From Kocuria soli (GTDB lineage Bacteria; Actinomycetota; Actinomycetes; Actinomycetales; Micrococcaceae): 64,000 nucleotides of DNA. The stretch spans positions 34,206 through 98,205 of the forward strand of contig NZ_RKMF01000015.1 in the NCBI RefSeq assembly GCF_003797835.1. Direction: 5' to 3'. The stretch's first letter is position 1. The number at the start of each line of letters is the position of its first letter. Made by a program: the position numbers and the translations under genes. Shown here one piece after another: positions 54,846 to 63,880 of this stretch. The notes below the pieces were generated by a model. The model was given only the letters and a program-made list of their open reading frames with translations. It did not search any database and was not told the origin of the DNA.

Positions 54846-54887
54846 CTCAGCCCCTCCAGTTCATCCCCCCCCCCTGGAGGGGCTGAG
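54846..54887 (+). terminator. terminator after the LysM gene
   Basis: Inverted repeat CTCAGCCCCTCCAG / CTGGAGGGGCTGAG around a C-rich loop, 23 bp after the LysM stop. It separates the envelope cluster from the mobilization genes. Confidence 0.75.
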
Positions 54888-54998
54888 CCATATCCACAGC
54901 CGCCCGCCCGAGACCACCGGCCACCCCGCCACGCAGGCCCGCAGGAGAGCCCAGCCCACCTGCACAAGATCCAGACCAAACCACTGCACACACGTCTG

Positions 54999-55036
54999 GC
55001 ACCAAGGTGCACTGCCGCCGAGTCGACTCGGCGGCA
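54999..55036. other. palindromic region upstream of relaxase operon; oriT candidate
   Basis: Two stems in tandem: GCACC-AA-GGTGC at 54999-55010, then a 24-base perfect palindrome at 55013-55036 (half-site TGCCGCCGAGTC/GACTCGGCGGCA). They lie 38-75 bp before the accessory gene and 0.75 kb before the MobF relaxase gene, in the only non-coding stretch of the mobilization unit. That is where oriT or an autoregulatory site is expected. Confidence 0.45.
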
Positions 55037-55073
55037 CGACTTACGTTCCGCATGCCTACAGCGATGGCCCTGC

Positions 55074-55784
55074 ATGAGCCGTTCCCTCCGTTGCGCAGCC
55101 TGCGCCACCCCCATTCCCGATCCGCGGCCCACGCAGAGGTTCTGTAACAAGCGCTGCCGAGACCGCGCCAATTGGCGTCGCTCCCGTGGCCTCCCCGAGC
55201 AGGACCCAGCGACCAAGGACCAGGACCTTCCGAGCATCACCAAGCTCGATCGGCAGATCGCGGGCAAAGACCGCACGATCGCCCGGCTCCGGGCCGGTCG
55301 TCAGGTTGACCGGGATCGAGCCCGTGCAGCCGAGGTCGCTGCCGCTGCCGCCGACCGCCGGGCTGAGCGCGCGATCGAGTCGATGGGTCGAGATCAGCAC
55401 GCGATCAGCCGGAGGAACGCGGACCTGGCCGATGCACTGCGGCAAGTCCGGCAGGAGGCCAAGACCCAGAGCGAGCACGTCGATCAGCTGCGCGAGGTCC
55501 TGACCCGCTTCCGGGTCGATGCCGAGCAGCGCGAGCAGGCCGAGCGGCAAGTGCCGATCCAGACCATCCGCCGGCAATGGGAAGCGCTTGCCGCGCGCCT
55601 CGCCCGGCAGGCCTCCGGCAAGACCGCGCTGCCGCTTGCCGGGCTCGATCAAGAGGTCGTCACCACCTGGCAACGCCTCCGGCAACAGACCCCGGCACCC
55701 TCCAGTAGCTCTGCCGACGGCAAGGCCCCCGCACCGGCACGCCCCACCCGCCCGACCGCTCGACCCAAGAGGAAGAACCGATGA
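55074..55784 (+). CDS. zinc-ribbon/coiled-coil mobilization accessory protein
   Basis: A 236-residue basic protein. Cys7, Cys10, Cys24 and Cys28 form CxxC-x13-CxxxC, a likely zinc finger. Residues about 55-165 are heptad-rich coiled coil (Arg/Ala/Glu), and the tail is Pro/Arg-rich. No family is named, but its stop overlaps the relaxase start by 4 bp, so it probably helps the relaxase at oriT. The start has no obvious Shine-Dalgarno. Confidence 0.7.
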   Translation: MSRSLRCAACATPIPDPRPTQRFCNKRCRDRANWRRSRGLPEQDPATKDQDLPSITKLDRQIAGKDRTIARLRAGRQVDRDRARAAEVAAAAADRRAERAIESMGRDQHAISRRNADLADALRQVRQEAKTQSEHVDQLREVLTRFRVDAEQREQAERQVPIQTIRRQWEALAARLARQASGKTALPLAGLDQEVVTTWQRLRQQTPAPSSSSADGKAPAPARPTRPTARPKRKNR

Positions 55785-58700
55785 CCGTGTCCATCTCGAA
55801 GATGTCCGTGGAGTACTACTTGGAAAAGGTCGCCATCGGCGATGCCGCCGTGGCCGGCACAGGCAGCCGCGACCTGACCCGCTACTACACCTCTGCCGGC
55901 GCGCCTCCGGGCCGCTGGATCGGTGCCGGCACCGCCGGGCTCGGCATCGACGCCGGCACGCGAGTGACCGCTCGCGCGGCACGCCGTCTCCTCCAGGACT
56001 CCGCTCACCCCGACACCGGCGAGCCACTCGGGCGCGCGCCGGCTGCCGCCCGCCCGGCACCGGAAAGGGCGAAGACTCCTGCCGGCAGACTCGCCAAGAG
56101 CGACCGGCAGCCCGTGGCCGGATTCGATCTCACGTTCTCCGTGCCGAAGTCGGTCTCCGTGCTGTGGGCGATGGCCGATGAGCCGACGAAGGCCGCAGTG
56201 CATGCCGCGCATCGCGCTGCGCTCGATCAGACCCTGTCCTGGCTGGATGATCGGGGCGTCCAGACCCGTGCCGGGCATGCCGGCGTGGCCAAGGTCGCCA
56301 CCCGCGGACTCGTCGCGACCGCGTTCGATCACTGGGACTCTCGCGCCGGTGATCCCCAGCTGCACACGCACGTCGTGGTCGCCAACCGCATCCAGCGCGC
56401 CTCGGACGGCGCGTGGACCACCCTGGATTCTTACGCGCTGCACAAGAACGTCGTGGCAGCCTCCGAGCGTTTCAACGGACTCCTGTTCGACGAGCTCGCC
56501 CGGACCCTGGGCACTCAGGCCGAAGTCCGCGGCGACATCCCCTCCCAAGATGCCGACGGCCTGGCGATCGCTGATCGGAACGCCCGGATTGAGCTGGCCG
56601 GTGTCCCCGACGAGCTGATCGACGAGTTCTCCTCCCGCGCCCACGCCATCGAGCAGGAGAAGGACCGCCTCGCCGCCAAGTGGGAAGCCGATCACGGCAC
56701 ACCCCCTACTGGAGCGGATCTCCTGGCCCTGCGCCAGCAGGCGACGCTGTCCACGCGCACCGCCAAGGACACCGACGACGACCGCAGCCTGGAGCACAAG
56801 TCCGTGGATTGGAGAGCACGCGTTGAAACCGTCGGCGTCGACCCGTCCTCCGTCCTCTCCAGAGCGCTCGGCCAGTCACCGACCGTCCTGAGCGCTGACG
56901 ACGTCCAGAGCGAGACCCTGACTCAGATCGCTGATCGCGCCATCACGACCGTGTCCGCCCAACGCGCCACGTTCACTCGCGCGAATGTCCATGCCGAGAT
57001 CTCCCGCTGCCTCGCCGCCGTGCGCTGCCACTCTGCCGCTGACCGAGATCGTCTCCTCGACGTCGTCACAGATCAGGCCCTGGAGTCCACGGTCAGACTG
57101 AGCCCGCACCGCTACGAGCCCTCGATGGATTTCCACCCCGGGTTGTCCTCCGGAGCCGATCACGCCTTCAACGAGCCGGCCTCCTATGCCACCTCCGATC
57201 AGGTCGACGCCGAGCAGCGCCTGATCAACGCCGCGACCAACGACCAGGCCCCGACCGCGGCCGACGTCGATCGTGCCGGCCAGATCCTCGATGCCGTGAC
57301 CGTCGGCGACGGACACGCCCTCGCAGCCGATCAGCGTGAAGCCGCGCTGCGCATCGCGGCCGCGCCTCAATCGCTGACCGCACTGATCGGCCCGGCCGGC
57401 ACTGGCAAGACCACCTGCCTGTCCGCCTTGCGTCAGGTGTGGGAGGACCAGCACGGACCGGGCAGCATCGTCGGCCTGGCTCCCTCCGCAGTTGCCGCCT
57501 CCGTGCTCGGCAAGGAGATCGACGTCCCCACGGACAACGTCTCTAAGTGGCTCTGGGAGTCGACCGGCCCCGGCGCACAGCACCGCCAGGAGCAGATCGC
57601 CCAGACACAGCAGCAGATGGCACACCTGCTCTCCCGCCTCGACGAGACCCCCTCGGCAGCCCAGCAGCGATCGCTGCGCCGCCTCAACGCCACGCTGACC
57701 CAGCTGGACGCCGAACAGGACCGCTTCCAGATGCGCCCCGGGCAGCTGGTCATCGTCGATGAAGCGTCGATGACCGGCACCCATGCCCTCGACCAGCTGC
57801 GCGATCAGGCCCGGCGGGCCGGGGCAAAGATCGTGGCCGTCGGTGACCCCGCCCAGCTCGGCGCGATCGAGGCCGGTGGCACCCTCGGCTGGATCGAACG
57901 CCACCAGAGCAACCACGACGTCACCGCCGCCACGCTGACCTCCGTGTGGCGCTTCAAGAACGACTGGGAGGCCGAGAATTCCCTGGCCCTGCGCCGCGGC
58001 GACCACGCCGCGATCGACACCCTCATGGACCACGGCCGCGTCAGCCAAGTTGCCACCCCGGACGACGTCGAATCCGCAGCCTTCGACCAGTGGGCCACCG
58101 CCCGCACGAAGGGCTCCGCGCTGCTCATCGCCTCCACCCAGGACGCCGTCGACCGCCTCAACTCCCAGGCCCAGGATCTGCTGCGCTCCGAAGGCGAGAT
58201 CGACCACACCCGCACCGCCGGCCTCGCCGGCGACTCAGAAGCCGGTGTGGGTGATCGCATCCTCACCCGTCGCAACGAGCGCCAGGTCCTCGACGACCGA
58301 GGCGAGTTCATCAAGAACGGCGACCTGCTCACCGTGGCCCGCCTCCACGCCGACGGCACGTTGGAGGCCACCCGCGATAACGGAGCCGCCGTCCACCTGC
58401 CCCGCAACGTCCTGGAGCACACTCAGCTGGGCTACGCCTCCACCGCCCACCGCTCCCAGGGCGTGACCGTGGACCGGGCGATCACCGCCGTCGATCCGGC
58501 AGCGACCTCCCGCGAGACCTTCTATGTCGGCATGACCCGTGGCCGGCACTCCAACACGGCCGTGCTGTCCCAGCCCGAGCCGGCCGACGATGGCCCCGAT
58601 CCCTGGCAGATGATCAAGGAGATCACCCCGGCCACGGCCCGCGACCAGCTCACCCGCGTGCTCGACCGCTCCGAGACCGAGCTGACCGCGCACGAGGTGC

Positions 58701-59365
58701 GCGACCACGCCCACGGATGGGACGCCGACCTGCCGCACCTAACGGACGAACTGCGCTATGTCGGTCAGGCGATCGCCACCCGTCAGGCCGTCGACTGGGT
58801 CCGCCAGACTCACGGCCCCGATGCCGTGACCCGGTGGGCTAACACCGAGCACTGGAACGCGATCATCAACGAGCTCACCCGCGGACACCAGCTGCCCGAC
58901 AGCCCTGTCGAGACTCCGCGAGAAGCCCTCGCCGCGATCAAGGACACGCCTCAGCAGCACCGCGAGGCCGGCCACGGAGGCCTCACCGTCCCCCGCGCCG
59001 AGACTCCCGCCGAGATCCAGACCGTCGAGCAGGTCTTCGACAAGATCTCCGCTCGCCTCGCGACCCTCCGAACCCAGACCCGCGACGAGCCCTGGCGAGC
59101 CGACATTGAGCCCTTGACGCCCGAGCGCGTGGACGCCGCCCTGATCGCCCGGCAGCTGTGCCACTGGCATGACGAATACAAAGTCCTGCCTGACCAGACC
59201 CCCTCCGACCCACGCGCAGCCGAGGCCTGGCACGCCTTCCGCACCACGGCCACAGCCACAGCCGACACCGAGCAGACCTCATCGCCTCAGGGCCCACCGA
59301 CTCCCGCCCCGGACGCCCTGCGCCCGGAGGACTACGGGACTGCTGTACGAATAGGTGACATCTAA
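55781..59365 (+). CDS. MobF (TrwC/TraA-like) relaxase-helicase, 3' end replaced by IS
   Basis: 1194 codons. The N-terminal relaxase domain (1-300) has FDLTFSVPKSVSVLWA and the metal-binding histidines in DPQLHTHVVVANR near residue 194. The helicase part has Walker A GPAGTGKTT (about 538), VDEASM (about 659) and YASTAHRSQGVTVD (about 884). It nicks oriT and unwinds the transferred strand. The last residues (TAVRIGDI) are encoded by the left end of the IS3-family element that starts at 59336-59340, so the native C-terminus is lost. Both catalytic domains are intact. No coupling protein or type IV secretion gene is in the window. Confidence 0.92.
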   Translation: MTVSISKMSVEYYLEKVAIGDAAVAGTGSRDLTRYYTSAGAPPGRWIGAGTAGLGIDAGTRVTARAARRLLQDSAHPDTGEPLGRAPAAARPAPERAKTPAGRLAKSDRQPVAGFDLTFSVPKSVSVLWAMADEPTKAAVHAAHRAALDQTLSWLDDRGVQTRAGHAGVAKVATRGLVATAFDHWDSRAGDPQLHTHVVVANRIQRASDGAWTTLDSYALHKNVVAASERFNGLLFDELARTLGTQAEVRGDIPSQDADGLAIADRNARIELAGVPDELIDEFSSRAHAIEQEKDRLAAKWEADHGTPPTGADLLALRQQATLSTRTAKDTDDDRSLEHKSVDWRARVETVGVDPSSVLSRALGQSPTVLSADDVQSETLTQIADRAITTVSAQRATFTRANVHAEISRCLAAVRCHSAADRDRLLDVVTDQALESTVRLSPHRYEPSMDFHPGLSSGADHAFNEPASYATSDQVDAEQRLINAATNDQAPTAADVDRAGQILDAVTVGDGHALAADQREAALRIAAAPQSLTALIGPAGTGKTTCLSALRQVWEDQHGPGSIVGLAPSAVAASVLGKEIDVPTDNVSKWLWESTGPGAQHRQEQIAQTQQQMAHLLSRLDETPSAAQQRSLRRLNATLTQLDAEQDRFQMRPGQLVIVDEASMTGTHALDQLRDQARRAGAKIVAVGDPAQLGAIEAGGTLGWIERHQSNHDVTAATLTSVWRFKNDWEAENSLALRRGDHAAIDTLMDHGRVSQVATPDDVESAAFDQWATARTKGSALLIASTQDAVDRLNSQAQDLLRSEGEIDHTRTAGLAGDSEAGVGDRILTRRNERQVLDDRGEFIKNGDLLTVARLHADGTLEATRDNGAAVHLPRNVLEHTQLGYASTAHRSQGVTVDRAITAVDPAATSRETFYVGMTRGRHSNTAVLSQPEPADDGPDPWQMIKEITPATARDQLTRVLDRSETELTAHEVRDHAHGWDADLPHLTDELRYVGQAIATRQAVDWVRQTHGPDAVTRWANTEHWNAIINELTRGHQLPDSPVETPREALAAIKDTPQQHREAGHGGLTVPRAETPAEIQTVEQVFDKISARLATLRTQTRDEPWRADIEPLTPERVDAALIARQLCHWHDEYKVLPDQTPSDPRAAEAWHAFRTTATATADTEQTSSPQGPPTPAPDALRPEDYGTAVRIGDI

Positions 59366-59395
59366 TCTGTGACGCCGTGAGGTGTCGCTGGAAGC

Positions 59396-59713
59396 ATGGA
59401 CACCGTGCCCAAGCCCTATCCCCAGGAGTTCCGCGACGACGTCGTGCGCGTCGCCCGTGACCGTGAACCTGGCCAGACCATCAAGCAGATCGCCGCGGAC
59501 TCCGGCATCGCCGAGTCCTGTTTGCGTAACTGGATGCGCCAGGCCGACGTCGAGGACGGTTCCAAGCCCGGAACGACCGCCGCCGAGCACACCGAGCTGC
59601 GCGAGGCCAAGAAGCGGATCCGGCTACTGGAGCAGGAGAACGAGGTCCTGCGCCGGGCCGCGGCCTACCTGTCCCAGGCCAACCTGCCGTCAAAAGGCTC
59701 TACCCGCTCGTGA
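59396..59713 (+). CDS. IS3-family transposase OrfA
   Basis: A 105-residue HTH protein (PYPQEFRDDVVRVARDREPGQTIKQIAADSGIAESCLRNWM) with a leucine-zipper end (LREAKKRIRLLEQENEVLRRAAAYLSQ). It is intact, but its OrfB partner is not. It differs clearly from the OrfA of the 44.6-kb IS, so this is a different IS3 subgroup. Confidence 0.9.
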   Translation: MDTVPKPYPQEFRDDVVRVARDREPGQTIKQIAADSGIAESCLRNWMRQADVEDGSKPGTTAAEHTELREAKKRIRLLEQENEVLRRAAAYLSQANLPSKGSTRS

Positions 59714-60501
59714 GAGAGCTCGCCGTCGATGGGGTCCCCGTCGCGGTGTCCTTGCGGGTCCTGAAGCTCTCTCGCGCTCCGTACTACCGGTGGTTCACGC
59801 AGCAGGTCACCGTGGCTGAGCTGACCGAGGCGTACCGTGCCAACGCTCTGTTCGACGCGCATCGGGACGACCCGGAGTTCGGCTCGAGGTTCCTCGTCGA
59901 GGAAGCCCGCGCGACTGGCGAGGCGATGTGCGAACGCACGGCGTGGAAGATCTGCCGCGACAACCAGTGGTTCTCCGCGTTCGGGAAGAAGCGCGGGAAG
60001 AACGGCAAGCGCCCGGGCCCACCCGTGCATGACGATCTCGTCAAGCGCGACTTCACCGCATATGACGTGAACGAGCTGTGGCTAACCGACATCACCGAGC
60101 ACTGGACCGAGGAGGGCAAGTTGTATCTCTACGCGATCTAGGACGTGTTCTCCGGGCGGATCGTGGGCTACTCGATGGACTCGCGGATGAAGGCCCGCCT
60201 CCCGGTGAATGGCCTGGCCATTGCCGTGACGCGTCGCGGAGAGGTGGCCGGGTGCATCGTACATTCGGACAGAGGATCCCAGTCAGTTCCGGGCGCGGTC
60301 ATTCGTGCACGCGGTGAACAGCCATCACCTGGTCGGCTCGATGGGCCAGGTCGGCGCGGCTGGGGACAAGGCGGCGATGGAATCGTTCTTCGCGCTGCTG
60401 CAGAAGAACGTCCTGGCCCGCCGCCGGCAGGCCCGGCTGGGCCGATTGACCCCCTCGAGTACGAGACCATCCTGGGCCCGGCCGTACACCTCGCGGCCTG
60501 A
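59710..60501 (+). pseudogene. IS3-family transposase OrfB, inactivated
   Basis: Recognisable pieces include LWLTDITEHWTEEGKLYLYAI, DVFSGRIVGYSMDSRMK, HSDRGSQ and AAMESFFALLQKNVL, which carry the DDE residues. Lesions: a TAG at 60139-60141 directly after LYAI, where the family continues (K)DVFS; a 4-base duplication (cagtcagt) after HSDRGSQ that shifts the frame; a loss of about 25 codons between NVL and RRRQARLGRLTP; and a further shift before PLEYETI. Confidence 0.88.
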
Positions 60502-60531
60502 CACCTCAACTGTCACCTGATCGTGCAGCAG

Positions 60532-60828
60532 TCCCTCCTGTGCGGTGGAGAAGGTTTCGTGCAGGTCAGGGGCCCGGGCGGCGACTACGTCGATGCCCTC
60601 GTGCAGATACCGGTAGGCCATGGCCTGCGACAGCCCATGATCTTGCCCCAGGTTCCTCACCCGGGTGTGGTCACGGAACCAGCGAAGCACCAGCTTCGCC
60701 TGCGTCCGGGCCGTTCCGGCCCGCTGGAAGGATCGCCTATCATGGGCCCAGCGGTGGCGGTGCAGCAGGCCGGTGAGAAAGTCCAGGGTTTCGATCGGCA
60801 GGTCGCTGATGGCAGAGTAGACAAACAC
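60532..60828 (-). pseudogene. IS5-like transposase N-terminal fragment
   Basis: 99 codons from GTG 60828 (AAGGA upstream) encode LPIETLDFLTGLLHRHRWAH, then LVLRWFRDHTRVRNLGQDHGLSQAMAYRYLHEGIDVVAARAPDLHE. This is the helix-turn-helix region of IS5-type (DDE_4-like) transposases. The catalytic part is missing because the gene is cut at 60531 by the IS3-family element. Confidence 0.75.
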
Positions 60829-61017
60829 GTAGTCCTTGTTCGCGGATAGGTTTCCTGGCGATCTCCGTCCTGCTCGAGGGCCCTGCGCCAGGCCAACTCG
60901 CTCCTGCCACTGGTTCACGCCCCTGCTAGGCACCTCGCCTGGTGAGAAAACCTCAGTCCTGAAGAAGAGTCACAGACCGACCACGACCGTCCCAACAAGC
61001 CACAGGAGATGCAGACC

Positions 61018-61674
61018 ATGTTCAGCGGCGCTGCACTGAAGCAGTACGAACGTCTTCCAGCAGACTTCAAGACCAAAGGTCTAGGTGGCCGGACTGGCTA
61101 TGGGCAGCGCCCGATGCTGCTAGTCATCGACCTGATCCGGGGGTTCACCGACACGAGATCCCCCCTGGCAGGCGAGCTCGATTCTCAGCTACGGGCAGCC
61201 CAACAGCTGCTCGCGGACGCTCGAGACTCCGACATACCAGTGATCTTCTCGACGGCCGCCTACAATTCCGACCTCCAGGGGGCCGGAAAATGGATCCGCA
61301 AGATTCCTTCCAGCAGCTGGCTGGTGGAAGGGAGCGAGTGGGTGGAGCTGGACGAACGGCTCGATCGCCGCGAGAACGAGATGCTGTTGGTCAAAAAATA
61401 TGCATCCTGCTTCTTCAGCACGGACCTGGCGGCCCGGCTGATCTCGCGGGCCGTGGACACGGTGATACTCGTCGGCTGCACGGCCAGCGGTTGCATCCGC
61501 GCCACCACCGTGGACGCCTGCTCCTACGGGTTCCACACGGTTGTCGTGGAAGAGGGTCTTGGAGACAGGGCCGAGCTGCCGCACCTTGCCAGCCTCGTCG
61601 ACATCGACAACAAGTACGGTGACGTGGTGAGCCTGGACGACGCCAGCGACTACCTCCAGCATGTCTGCGGCTAA
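61018..61674 (+). CDS. isochorismatase-family cysteine hydrolase (N-carbamoylsarcosine amidase-like)
   Basis: A 218-residue hydrolase with the family triad: Asp38 (LVIDLIRGF), Lys in VKKYASCF (127 or 128) and Cys159 ([16 protein letters not shown]). The N-terminal [29 protein letters not shown] resembles N-carbamoylsarcosine amidohydrolases more than isochorismatases. It probably cleaves a C-N amide bond. ATG 61018 gives a normal 10-nt distance to AGGAG, whereas ATG 61009 sits directly on it. It heads a cassette with an MFS transporter and an aldo/keto reductase. Confidence 0.87.
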   Translation: MFSGAALKQYERLPADFKTKGLGGRTGYGQRPMLLVIDLIRGFTDTRSPLAGELDSQLRAAQQLLADARDSDIPVIFSTAAYNSDLQGAGKWIRKIPSSSWLVEGSEWVELDERLDRRENEMLLVKKYASCFFSTDLAARLISRAVDTVILVGCTASGCIRATTVDACSYGFHTVVVEEGLGDRAELPHLASLVDIDNKYGDVVSLDDASDYLQHVCG

Positions 61675-61754
61675 AAACGGTGAGGGTAAGCCCCCGCCCA
61701 CCGGGGGACCCACCGGAACGCCCGGCCGAACAAGCTTCCGCCACGAGGAACCCC

Positions 61755-62897
61755 ATGCCCTCCGTCGGCCGTGACAGAGTGTTGAGTGCGCTGGCCATCT
61801 TCCTGTTCGGCGTCGCACTAGGCACCCTCTCCGTCGTCGTACCCTTACTGGGAGTTAATGCTGGCTACAGCGCCAGCGAGATCGGCATGCTGGTGGCTGT
61901 GGCTGCCGTCGCGCAGCTCATCACACGCCTCTGCATGGGCGCGCTCATGCGCAGAATCCCGGACAAATGGTTCCTCATAGCTTCCGGGGTGATGATTGCA
62001 GTTTCGTGCGCACTCCTGGCAATCTCTCCCACGTTCATAATCTTCGTGGCATCCCAGTTGATGCAGGGAGCAGCCCGGGCTTTCTTCTGGACCAGCAACC
62101 AGACTCACGCCGTCCGCACCTCGGCCTCAGCAGTCAACGGGCTGCGAGATGTCAATCTGACGGCTGGCGTCGGCGCGCTTCTCGGGCCTGCGGTGGCCGG
62201 CTACCTCTGGGAGGTCTCGGTCCAGCTTCCACTGGCACTGGGAGCCGTTGCGGGGTCCATGGCCGTCCTCCCTGCGGCCATGCTGATCAGGTTTCCTCCG
62301 TTCGCGCCCAGGCCCGTTGCCCGCAGGAACCAGGAGAAGCATCTATGGCGACGCTCCGGCGTCAATGCAGCCTGTTGGATGAATGCTGCCGCAGGCGCAT
62401 GGAAGAGTCTTCTGGACTCCTACGTTCCGCTCGCCCTATCCCTGGCAGGGCAGTCGGCTGCAGTCATTGGCATCCTGCTGTCCATTGCCAACACGACCAT
62501 CCTTGCTGGCAGCGCCTTCGGCGGCTGGATACACAGACAGGGGATCAGGGCATCTCTGATTACCGGCGTCTTCGCGACAGGACTCGGTGTGGCCGCAACG
62601 GGACCGTTCGCCGGGCTCACGGCCCTCGTGGCTGTCTCCCTGGCCGTCTCCGGCATCGGCGCCGGGATCCTGCAGACCGTTGGCCCCGCCATCGCGGCCG
62701 AGAAGGTGGACCCGGAGGAACGTGGGGACGCCCTGGCTCTCACGGGCACCTTCCGGGCTATGGCGCTCATGCTTACACCAGTGGGTATGGCAGGAGTGGT
62801 GGCCATTGCCCCAGTGGCGGCCGCACTGCTGGCCGCGGGTCTTTTCATCACCGCCCCGGCGGCCATCACCCGGAGGTCGAACAAGGGTGTTACCTGA
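61755..62897 (+). CDS. MFS transporter, 12-helix type
   Basis: A 380-residue transporter starting directly at helix 1 (VLSALAIFLFGVALGTLSVVVPL). Motif-A-like RLCMGALMRRIPDKW lies between helices 2 and 3. The substrate is unknown and could be the substrate or product of the flanking hydrolase and reductase. ATG 61755 follows GAGGAA; an in-frame GTG at 61680 would add a polar tail. It is 80 bp after the hydrolase gene. Confidence 0.85.
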   Translation: MPSVGRDRVLSALAIFLFGVALGTLSVVVPLLGVNAGYSASEIGMLVAVAAVAQLITRLCMGALMRRIPDKWFLIASGVMIAVSCALLAISPTFIIFVASQLMQGAARAFFWTSNQTHAVRTSASAVNGLRDVNLTAGVGALLGPAVAGYLWEVSVQLPLALGAVAGSMAVLPAAMLIRFPPFAPRPVARRNQEKHLWRRSGVNAACWMNAAAGAWKSLLDSYVPLALSLAGQSAAVIGILLSIANTTILAGSAFGGWIHRQGIRASLITGVFATGLGVAATGPFAGLTALVAVSLAVSGIGAGILQTVGPAIAAEKVDPEERGDALALTGTFRAMALMLTPVGMAGVVAIAPVAAALLAAGLFITAPAAITRRSNKGVT

Positions 62898-62971
62898 GCG
62901 ACACAGATCCTGACCCCCGACCGCTCGCATTCAGAGACCGAAACTTCAAACACTACGCCGAAAGGTTGTTC

Positions 62972-63838
62972 ATGATAACGAAAACTCACCCAAACAACGA
63001 ATACGCGGCGGCCCCACGGCTGAACCTGCTGCACGGGCACCGCATTCCGCACCTGGGACTGGGCACCTGGCCGCTCGTGGGCGAGGAGTGCGAAGCGGTC
63101 GTCCGCTACGCGGTTCGAAGCGGATACCGGCTCGTTGACACTGCGTTCCAGTACCGCAACGAAGATGCCGTGGGACGAGGTATCCGTACGGCCGACGTCC
63201 CCCGGGAGGAACTGTTCGTCTCCAGCAAATTCAATAAGGAGTCCCACAGCGTCGATGGCGTCCAGCGGGCCTATGACCGCAGTCTCCAGGCCCTCGGTCT
63301 CGACTACCTGGACATGTTTATGTGTCACTGGCCGGTGCCTGCTCAGGGCCGTTACGTCGAAGCGTGGAAGGGCCTCGTCAAGCTCCTCCACGAGGGACGT
63401 GTCAAGGCCATCGGCGTCTCCAACTTCAAGCCAGCACACCTGGAGAAGATCATCTCCGCGACAGACGTTGTCCCCGACGTCAATCAGATCCAGCTCAGCC
63501 CCGACCTCGCACGCCTGCCGCCGCGGGCCGTCCACCAGAGTCTGGGAGTTGTCACGGAAGCGTGGAGTCCCATCGGCCGCGAATCGGGCTTGCGCGACCA
63601 CCCGATAGTGGTGGAGATCGCACACAGAACGGGACGGACTCCGGCGCAGGTCCTCCTCCGGTGGCACGTGCAACAGGGAATCGTCCCAATCCCCCAGGCT
63701 GCCAAGCCCGAATGGCTGGCGGAGAACATCTCGGTGTTCGACTTCTGCCTGACGCCCGGAGACATGGAAGCCATGGCAGGACTCGACCGCGGTGAACAGG
63801 CCGCGCGCGATTCGGACGCCCCCGAGAACGGCCACTAA
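62972..63838 (+). CDS. aldo/keto reductase
   Basis: A 288-residue NADPH-dependent reductase of the AKR superfamily. The tetrad is Asp56 (RLVDTAFQYRNE), Tyr61, Lys86 (VSSKFNKES) and His119 (MFMCHW). IPHLGLGTWPL, VKAIGVSNFKPAHLEK and VPIPQAAKPEWLAEN are family landmarks. The physiological carbonyl substrate is unknown. AAAGG precedes the ATG. It is 74 bp after the MFS gene and probably in the same transcript. Confidence 0.92.
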   Translation: MITKTHPNNEYAAAPRLNLLHGHRIPHLGLGTWPLVGEECEAVVRYAVRSGYRLVDTAFQYRNEDAVGRGIRTADVPREELFVSSKFNKESHSVDGVQRAYDRSLQALGLDYLDMFMCHWPVPAQGRYVEAWKGLVKLLHEGRVKAIGVSNFKPAHLEKIISATDVVPDVNQIQLSPDLARLPPRAVHQSLGVVTEAWSPIGRESGLRDHPIVVEIAHRTGRTPAQVLLRWHVQQGIVPIPQAAKPEWLAENISVFDFCLTPGDMEAMAGLDRGEQAARDSDAPENGH

Positions 63839-63880
63839 CTCCCCAGCCTGCTGCCGCGCACCAGTGGGTAAAACGGCTCT

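Larger units (their letters stand above)
59340..60531 (+). mobile_element. decayed IS3-family element inserted in relaxase gene
   Basis: About 1.2 kb bounded by imperfect inverted repeats: left CTGCTGTACGAATAGGTGAC, right complement CTGCTGCACGATCAGGTGAC (17 of 20). GGGA outside both ends extends the match. orfA is intact but orfB carries a stop, frameshifts and a deletion. No target duplication is seen, since the left flank is the relaxase gene and the right flank an IS5-like fragment, so a rearrangement followed insertion. Confidence 0.85.

Noticed and set aside
60325..60933. One 202-residue minus-strand protein across the IS border
   Set aside because: Only the part from 60532 to 60828 resembles a transposase; the rest is antisense to the IS3-family element, so it is a fragment plus chance extension.
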